A stretch of 64,000 nucleotides of DNA, from assembly GCF_016808095.1 (NCBI RefSeq), contig NC_068977.1, forward strand, positions 3,222,479-3,286,478, given 5' to 3'. Positions 57,182 through 64,000 of this stretch are shown here, in pieces (within the stretch, counting starts at the first letter, position 1; the number at the start of each line of letters is the position of its first letter). The DNA comes from Vigna angularis (taxonomy: Eukaryota > Streptophyta > Magnoliopsida > Fabales > Fabaceae). A program made the translations under genes and the position numbers. The notes beneath the pieces are model-generated. The model saw only the letters and a program-made list of their open reading frames with translations, ran no database searches and was not told where the DNA came from.

Positions 57182-58733
57182 TGAGAATTAAACTGTAAAA
57201 TAATTCTAGAGGGCTTGATTCATCCCTCTCATAATCTTTTATTTATAAGAATAAATTGATATAAAAGTACATGATAAATAGGATAACCCTAAACACAATA
57301 TAATCATTATAAATAATGTGAAACCCTAAATATTTAACACACTAAATCCCACACTCTGATCACCATTAAAAGCACCTTGACACGTCAAAACCCTCTCTCA
57401 CCCACTCTGCATGCGTTTGCCAAGTGTCACGGCTGGAACGTTCTAATAACGGTAGTGGAAGACAAGTGGCATGATGAGAACGGACGTTCGTCCTGGGTGG
57501 GAAGGGAAATCACCCTCTGCATGCGCTGACGCCATCTGTCACGTCAGAAGCTTCTAAAAGCTGTAGTGGAAACCAGGTGGCAGTACGTGAATGCATGGCC
57601 GTTTGACGTGGGAGAGAAATGATTTCTCTGAAAAACACTTTCCATCAATTCTGCATTCACCTTCTTCCTCACGAAACCCTTGCTCCTCTTTTCTCCAACT
57701 TCTCTCTAAAACTCCTTCATCTTCTCTCTAAGATAACTTACCATCATCTTCTCCGATCCCGTTTCAGATACCGTGGAAGCATTCCCTGCACCGTGAGCAT
57801 CGTTCTGAACCGAACAGAACGGAGATCTGAACTGGTAAGTTCTCGTCTCTGCTCATTCGTCCATTTAGTTCATGCGAACCAAAATTCTGGTTGCATGCGT
57901 GGGTTATAGGTCTGAACTGTATATGATTTTTGGTGTGTTAGATTAAGTGAAAGTTGTGGAGTGATTCTTTGGGTAGAAAGCTGTGAGAGAACGAGCGAAA
58001 CCCTTGCATTTGGAAGTTCACTGCTAGACCAGGTAAGGGAAGCTTTAGTAATTTAATTTAATACTTGTTTGATGTGTATGAAAGCAATGAAGTGTACTGG
58101 ATGTCTGAAATGCATGAAATATTTGATGTTTAGTTATACATGAACGAGCATGGTTGCACTGGATGTATGTGATGAATATTGTTTGAACTGTATGCTGAGA
58201 ATGAAATGTATGATGTGGAATATGATTAAGTTTCTGTATGGTTTGGGATGATAATATGAATTTTGTAATGTATGAGATTTATGGTGGAGAGAGATTTTAA
58301 GTTATGAATCGTATGAAAACTGTAAAGTTATTGTAAAATGAAAAATCTGTAAAATATCATATTCTCTGCTTGATAAAATACGCTCGTCCTTGTACGGTCA
58401 TATACCGTTCGGTTTCTCTAAAATTGATTTAGAGTGAAATTCTTTCATTTGGAAAGGATTCTGTCTTAGAACGAGCGTCCCTATTTGAAATGCTAATTGA
58501 GCGTTCGTCTTAAGTAGCGCTCGGTCTTATGTCGAGCGTTCGTCTTAATAGTGTTCAGTCATTAACTGAGCGTTCGTCCAAATGGATTCTCGGTCTTGTA
58601 TCGAGCGTTCGTCCTAAGTGGCGCTCGGTCTTAGACCGAACGCTCGTCCAAAAAGGTAAATGATAAGTAGCGCTCGGTCCTATACCGAACGCTCGTTCTT
58701 TCCGTACATTTTAACGAGCGAGAAATAGCGTTC

Positions 58734-58870
58734 GTCCTGATCTTAAATAGCGATAGTCCTAATCTTAAATAGCGTTCGTCCTGATCTTAAATAGCGTTCG
58801 TCCTGATTTTAAATAGCGTTCGTCCTGATCTTAAATAGTGTTCGTCCTGATCTTAAATAGCGTTCGTCCA
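58734..58870 (+). repeat. 22-bp minisatellite in solo LTR
   Basis: About six to seven units of TAGCGTTCGTCCTGATCTTA plus AA. The equivalent place in 4427-6934 has only isolated AGCGTTCGTCC words, so the array expanded in this copy. Confidence 0.9.
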
Positions 58871-59468
58871 TACAGTTAATTAACGTTCGTCTTTTTAGAG
58901 AAATGTAACTAAGAATGAAAATGTGATGTTGAGGGAATTATAAAATGTGCGAACCATATATGAGATGAAGTTATGATTTTGGAATTTGAACGAGCGTTCC
59001 AAGGAGGAACGTCTCTCTGTTTTGAATATGATGAGTTGTATAGTATGACCATGGTAAAATTACTATGGCTGTTCATCCTGATATTCCGTGAGTGGTCGTC
59101 CTCACTTAGAGGGGAGTAGGTCATGTGTGGGAATGGCAGGAGGCCCTAGCCCTATTGAGTACTTTGAGGCTGATAGGGTTAACCTCGGTTGGCAGCTGAT
59201 GAGTGTTCCAGTTACTACACCAACCGAGTGAACGAACGCCTGTAGTTACATGGATTCATACAGTCCGGACGGTCGTCAATTATGAGAGTTGGATAATTCA
59301 TTTTATTCTGATTCATTGAAGTATGTCTTGTGTGTTGATTTCTTATGTTAAATTGTATGTGAGCTGTACGAATTAAATTACCTAAGCTTACCCTTGTAAT
59401 TCCTTGTGTTGTCTACTGGTTATGTACGTCCGTCTTGTCAATGCAATGATCATCCGTTGTGGATGTGA

Positions 59469-59561
59469 GCAGATGGAGAGGCGCCACTTGAAGATATGCT
59501 GGAAGAAGAAAATTTGGAGGACGCCAATCTGGTGGAAGTGGAGGTTAAAGCCGAGCCTTAG
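59469..59561 (+). other. Conserved 30-codon acidic frame within LTR family A (copy 2)
   Basis: GCA at 59469 to TAG at 59559-59561, 30 codons ending VEVEVKAEP, preceded by the same GATGTGAGCAG acceptor-like sequence as the other copies. Confidence 0.55.
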
Positions 59562-59886
59562 TGCGCTCGTTAGGTTTTAGTCTTTGGTTTATCTGTATAG
59601 TTTTTTGGGGACGTTCGGTTATTTATTTTGTAAAACCGTTCGTCCTGAATCTTGTATATTTTGGAAAATTTTTACTGAACCTGGTATCTGTTTAGCGTTC
59701 GGCTTTTATTAGCTGATTTTTAGTTAAGACTGCACTGTTTAACTCTGAAAATGTGATTAGTTCTAATTAATGGTAATTACTATTTATTGGGATGTTACAA
59801 ATAAGGTAATCCACAATATAATCATGATAAATAGGATAACTCTTGACATAATATAATCCTGAGAAATTAGGATAAATATCCTAACA

Positions 59887-62659
59887 AAATGAAAATATAT
59901 GGAGCATCTACAAAAGAAACAGCCAGAAAAATGATAGTAAAACACTATTTTATATCATCGTTGCTGAGAATATAGGAATGCCGTGAGAAGGTGCATGCAT
60001 AGATACGTCGTTCCTAAGTAATTTTAACTCTAGTTGTCATAAAGTGACTAACAAAAGGACTAATTAATGAATGAAAAACATCTATAAAAACCAGCATCAG
60101 TCACATCTTATAAAACTACAAGATAACTTGTACCATACATGCCAAACCTTATCAACATAAGAAATATAGATAGTTTTCTTTGTAAGTGCAAGTTAATACT
60201 ACAATGAGAAGAGAAAATATATTTCACTTGGATACACCTCTCTTATGATCTCATTTGTAATGATAAATTTTTTACACAATGAGAAGAGAAAAGATAAAAT
60301 GTCTAAAGTAGAAACCTAGATAAAGAAGTAGGTGCAACTTATAAGTACACCCGGTACTAGTTTCCAATACAACTATTGTTGTAGAAGTGAGGTATAATCA
60401 GGCCAATAGAAACAATGATTTGGTAAACCATATCCTAATCTAGTACTTGGCAAACAATCATTATGACATTATTAAATTCCACTTCCATGTCACACAGCCA
60501 AAGCTAGGCAAACAGGATAGGTTTATAGTGGGTCAATAAAACAAGGGAAAACTACGACCAAGTTAATATTTGAGCGTGTTGTTTCGTTTCATCTCCACTT
60601 TCCTCTTTCATCACAAGCCAAAATTGTAGTCACGGGATTTAGCTAGACATGGAACACTGGAAAATCCATATGAACCTGCACGTATTTTTATTAGAAAATT
60701 CAATCACAGGACACAAGATCATCTTCATGCAGTTAGTTAGATGTGGCAAGCCGACTTACCAAATAATTGTATTCGGATAGCATTATAACATCGTGATTGT
60801 GTTCTTCCATCAACGGATACTGTACAGAGTTATTCTTTATCTGATTTCACTGTTAACAGAAGATCTTCAAGCATATTTGTTGAGGGAAAATACATGGATA
60901 GAGGCATTGCAAAAATAATAATGCCGAAAAGAAGCTGCAGAGAGAATGAAACTGAAGATCAATATTGAATCGCAACCTAACAAAAAGACGAGAAGGATTA
61001 TATGTTTTCATATCAATACTCAACTAGAACATTGATCGGGAAAAAAAGTATATAAAGAGGCAATTTAGTATTTACTGTGGCCACATACCATGTTTCCAGT
61101 TAAAAGGTATTTGAAAATCACTTGAAATCAGAATAACTTCTCATGAGAATAATTAAACTAAGCATTCCCCAACATTTAAGGCCAATAAACTTAACTAGTA
61201 AAAACAGCAAAGCATCTTTCCATATTCTATAAAGCATGACATAACTATTATCCGGTTTACCATAATTCCTCTAAATAGGTTCTCTTATGTGTAAAGGGGG
61301 ATCTCTTTTTTTTTTTAATTTTCAGTGTACTGGTCTTACTCCAGTTTGAAAAGGAGAAAGCTCCTTTGGGGGCATACACGTAAACCTTGGTTCTAGGGTG
61401 ATTCTTGACTTTCTTCAGAAAAAAGAACCTAACAGAAACATTTCCAAAAAGATTAAGTGAAGTGTCTAGACTAATGAAAGAGAAAAAGGATATACCAGAG
61501 GACTAAAAGGGATAGCTACGTTTATGATATCGTCCGCATATTTCATAAATCACAGAACCTGGACTAAAAGAGAAAATACGTTACCACCAGGATCCAATTT
61601 TGTAAAGTCTTAAAGATCACCCAAAAGTAATCTTGTCACACCGACTATTTTACCAAACCTGGATTGAGGGATTAATTTATTGCATATTGTTTTAGATAAA
61701 TAAAATAATCGACCGTGACAATTAATAAATGGAAGAGTCAAAATCATAGATGGGAAAAAATACTTTTTATGTTGAGCTCTCCACTTGCTAGAACTGTCAC
61801 ATGGTTGAGTCTCCAGGACTGTTCTCCCAAAGGCCAGAGGTTCTTCAGGACCCTAACAGATTCCTGAAAAGAAGATCTTCTATCCAGCTTATATACTATG
61901 CATTCTGACATTTTTTTTATAGAACAGATAGTCCACTGTGATCATGAGCAAGAAAATCAGATTCAACAAATCTTTATTTCATTAAGTGTAGGGATGGTTT
62001 TCATAACAGAGCACAGTTACTTGATATTCACAGGATGGTTGATATGGGTTTGGTTACAAACATTTGACATACTCTGAGAGAAGGTATCAATGTTTAGATC
62101 ACATGGTAAAAGACTGGGTCACCCCAAGACAAGAAAAGCCAGGAAGATGCCACTGGTAGGTAAGGAATGCCGAGCCTTACTACTCTGTAGAATATACTTT
62201 TCTGTTTCTAAAATGCAGAGCAAATACCTCATTAGATATAGAAGAAAGACCTCAATTCAAATATAAATTGCAACAAACTCAAATTTAATCCAGTTAAAAC
62301 ACAATATGCATCTTATATTAAGCTAAACAAGTAGAAACAAGAAAAACTTTCTTAAACATTGCTTAACTACACTCCTTATATTTTCATAATTAGTATCATT
62401 TTAATTTTGTATAAAGCATATACATACCTACCTGCAATGACCTGGTAACCAATATGCAATTTCAGCACAGTCCTTCTCTTTTCAACCTGTAGAAAGAAAC
62501 ACAATCCTTCAGCTCAGTAATTAAAAGACCATGTTTCAGTCATACGTCTTAGCAAATAAGCCAATAGAATATGTGATTTTGCTTTACCTTTAGGTTTTGA
62601 CTGGATAAACTTTAGAAATCAGAATAAATCCAAGTGCAAACCGTCTAATTGACAAACTT
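59887..62659. other. Downstream region of PPR gene 3, no gene seen
   Basis: AT-rich unique-looking DNA. It may hold a long or spliced 3' UTR of the minus-strand PPR gene, as in many plant PPR loci, but no exon could be defined. No RNA gene or repeat recognised. Confidence 0.4.
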
Positions 62660-64000
62660 CTAATGAAAATGCACCCTTCTAGCTTTTACAATACCACGTT
62701 TTAAAGCTGAGATGACACACGCATCTGGTGTCATTCCCTTGGAATACATTTCATTAAGCAGTATAATGGCTTTTTCCATGTGCCCTCTCGTACATAAGCC
62801 AGAGACCAGAGCAGTGTATGTTACAGTATCTGGTTCTAGTCCACTGTCAATCATTTTATCAAATAGGCTTACTGCTTCTTGAAAGTTCTCTGTCTTCATG
62901 TGTCCATCAATCAACACAGTGTAACAAACAACATCCGGATTTATTTCCATTTGCTCCATATCTCTCAAGATGGAAGAAACTTTCAATGATGTCTTATTTC
63001 CTTCTCCATGACGAGAGACACACCTTAAATTTGCTTTAAAGTTTCCATCAAGTAAAACTGTGTAGGTAATGACATCAGGTTTGATTCCTCTCCTCTTCAT
63101 ATCCTGCAAGAGATCATGGGCCTCTTGCAAGAAGTTCATCCTACAATAGCTATTTATCATAATTGTGTAAATTATAACATCAGGGGTGAGTCCTCTATTT
63201 ACTAAAAAATCAAAAAGAGAGCGGGCATTCTTCATATCCCCAGTCTGGCACAGTGAAGCTATAACTTTTGAATACATTATAATGCTAGGTTCAGCATTTG
63301 ACAACAACATTCTCTCCAGTAACATCTTAGCTTTCTCAATGTCACCTGTCATACAGAGTTTAGTAATTAGCTTAGAACATGAGGCATTGTTAGCCATATC
63401 TCCTTGGTTTGTCAGCTTAAGGAAAATTTCATAGGCTTTTTTTACAATGTCCACTTCACAATAGCCATTAACCATGGCAGAATAGATTTCAATACTCTTA
63501 TCTTCTAGACTGTTAAAATACGCCTCGGCTTCCAAAACATTTCCCACTGAACACAAAATTTCAATGATTAACTTATGTGTAGTAGAGTTTGGCTTCACGC
63601 CTTGACTCTCCAAACAATCCAAAAGCTTTAATGCCTCACAAGCATGACCATTTCTAAACAACCCAGTTGCCAGTACATTATATGTTATAATATCAGGTTT
63701 GAAACCCTCATCACTCATTTCCTTAAACACCCTATACCCACTAACGAGATCACCCTGAAGACAGTATCCCTTGATAAATGTTGTGTAGTGCTTAAGATCT
63801 AAAGCCACACCCCTTCTCTTCATGTCTTCCGACATCTCTATCGCATCCTCCACCTTCCCTAACTTAAACAAAGCATCAAAAACAATGTTGTAGGCAACCC
63901 CATCAAGAAACATCCCGGACTCCTTTAGTTCCTTAAACTGATCCACCACCTCCAAAGTCATGCCCATCTTTCCCAAACCATGCAGAATGTAACTAACAAT
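62660..64000 (-). CDS. P-type PPR protein (At2g26790-like), 5' end outside window
   Basis: The minus-strand frame is open from the window edge to TGA/stop at 62660, about 446 codons of the C-terminal part. The frame continues upstream of the first visible ATG (63967 region) to position 64000, so the start lies outside. About twelve P-type repeats are visible with cores such as 'VAYNIVFDALFKLGKVEDA', 'ITYNVLATGLFRNGHACEA', 'IYTIMINSYCRMNFLQEA' and 'VTYTALVSGLCTRGHMEKA'. One repeat is interrupted by a short insert ('RCVSRHGEGNKTS'), as also in Arabidopsis At2g26790 by memory, which supports orthology. The C-terminus is basic (VKARRVHFH). It is probably a mitochondrial RNA-processing factor, target unknown. 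No break is seen. Confidence 0.9.
   Translation of the reverse strand: MVSYILHGLGKMGMTLEVVDQFKELKESGMFLDGVAYNIVFDALFKLGKVEDAIEMSEDMKRRGVALDLKHYTTFIKGYCLQGDLVSGYRVFKEMSDEGFKPDIITYNVLATGLFRNGHACEALKLLDCLESQGVKPNSTTHKLIIEILCSVGNVLEAEAYFNSLEDKSIEIYSAMVNGYCEVDIVKKAYEIFLKLTNQGDMANNASCSKLITKLCMTGDIEKAKMLLERMLLSNAEPSIIMYSKVIASLCQTGDMKNARSLFDFLVNRGLTPDVIIYTIMINSYCRMNFLQEAHDLLQDMKRRGIKPDVITYTVLLDGNFKANLRCVSRHGEGNKTSLKVSSILRDMEQMEINPDVVCYTVLIDGHMKTENFQEAVSLFDKMIDSGLEPDTVTYTALVSGLCTRGHMEKAIILLNEMYSKGMTPDACVISALKRGIVKARRVHFH

Larger units (their letters stand above)
57317..59799 (+). mobile_element. Solo LTR, family A, TSD AATAA
   Basis: 2483 bp, from TGTGAAACCC to GGGATGTTACA, with an exact duplication AATAA at 57312-57316 and 59800-59804. 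It shares the layout of 4427-6934: donors GTAAGT at 57835-57840 and GTAAGG at 58033, CGTTCG-rich middle, the acidic frame at 59469-59561. An open frame from 57619 over the leader (about 95 codons) crosses the first donor and is probably not a gene. Confidence 0.93.
57182..59886 (-). repeat. Short Copia-type LTR, split by a solo family A LTR
   Basis: TGAGAATT at 57182 and CCTAACA at 59886 bound 217 bp once the insertion (57317-59799) and one AATAA copy are removed. On the minus strand it starts TGTTAGGATATTTATCC and is followed by the tRNA-Met primer site. Words such as GATAAATAGGATAAC occur on both sides of the insertion. Confidence 0.75.

Noticed and set aside
57619..57909. Small secreted-like protein starting MISLKNTF
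   Set aside because: Leader of a solo LTR; the frame runs through a conserved splice donor and is not kept in the 4427-6934 copy.

Overview
The window is plant nuclear DNA. Genes carry spliced exons with GT-AG introns, and there are three organelle-targeted pentatricopeptide-repeat (PPR) genes, a RsfS/Iojap-family gene, and layered LTR retrotransposons and Mutator-like elements. The LTR families and PPR orthologues suggest a papilionoid legume, probably Phaseoleae (Vigna/Phaseolus type). That placement is an inference from family knowledge, not a database result.

Host genes. PPR gene 1 (15323-18136, +) is a PLS/E-type protein resembling Arabidopsis At3g09040. PPR gene 2 (22333-23757, +) is a P-type protein resembling At5g47360. 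An Iojap/RsfS-like gene has four exons between 29004 and 31660 (-), and its first intron seems to use a GC donor. A third PPR gene (62660 to the window end, -), like At2g26790, lacks its 5' part because it runs off the window. An orphan first exon of an oligopeptide transporter lies at 28407-28601.

Repeats, left to right. 1-6934: the 3' part of a Tekay/Del-like Ty3 element (gag-pol with two in-frame stops, then a complete 3' LTR, 'family A'). 6935-8256: reverse family B LTR. 8625-10965: MULE with a 10-bp target duplication. 11258-14794: complete non-autonomous LTR element, 'family C' (TSD CATTC). 18902-21894: fragments of a gypsy element and of LTR family D. 24809-26640: family B LTR. 27088-27460: solo family C LTR (TSD ATTAC). 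31912-32907: family A LTR fragment. 33652-41674: MULE-type termini enclosing captured gene fragments and a 282-bp satellite. 42925-55514: three-level nest made of a reverse solo family A LTR, split by an Ogre/Tat-like element (TSD CCTAT), which is split by a Pack-MULE (TSD TTAAAACAA). 55690-57047: family B LTR. 57182-59886: short copia-type LTR split by a solo family A LTR (TSD AATAA).

Most interesting signals. (1) Four independent family A LTR copies keep a 30-codon acidic reading frame ending in the same tail and the same TAG, with mostly synonymous changes in the tail. (2) Two MULE-type structures carry different halves of one host gene (LIN1/CD2BP2-like) and also share a glutamate-receptor-like membrane-segment fragment, fused to a CpG-rich minisatellite. 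(3) CG-rich words (CGAACG, CGTTCG, CGCTCG) form unrelated tandem arrays inside nearly every repeat family here, including a near-perfect foldback MITE.
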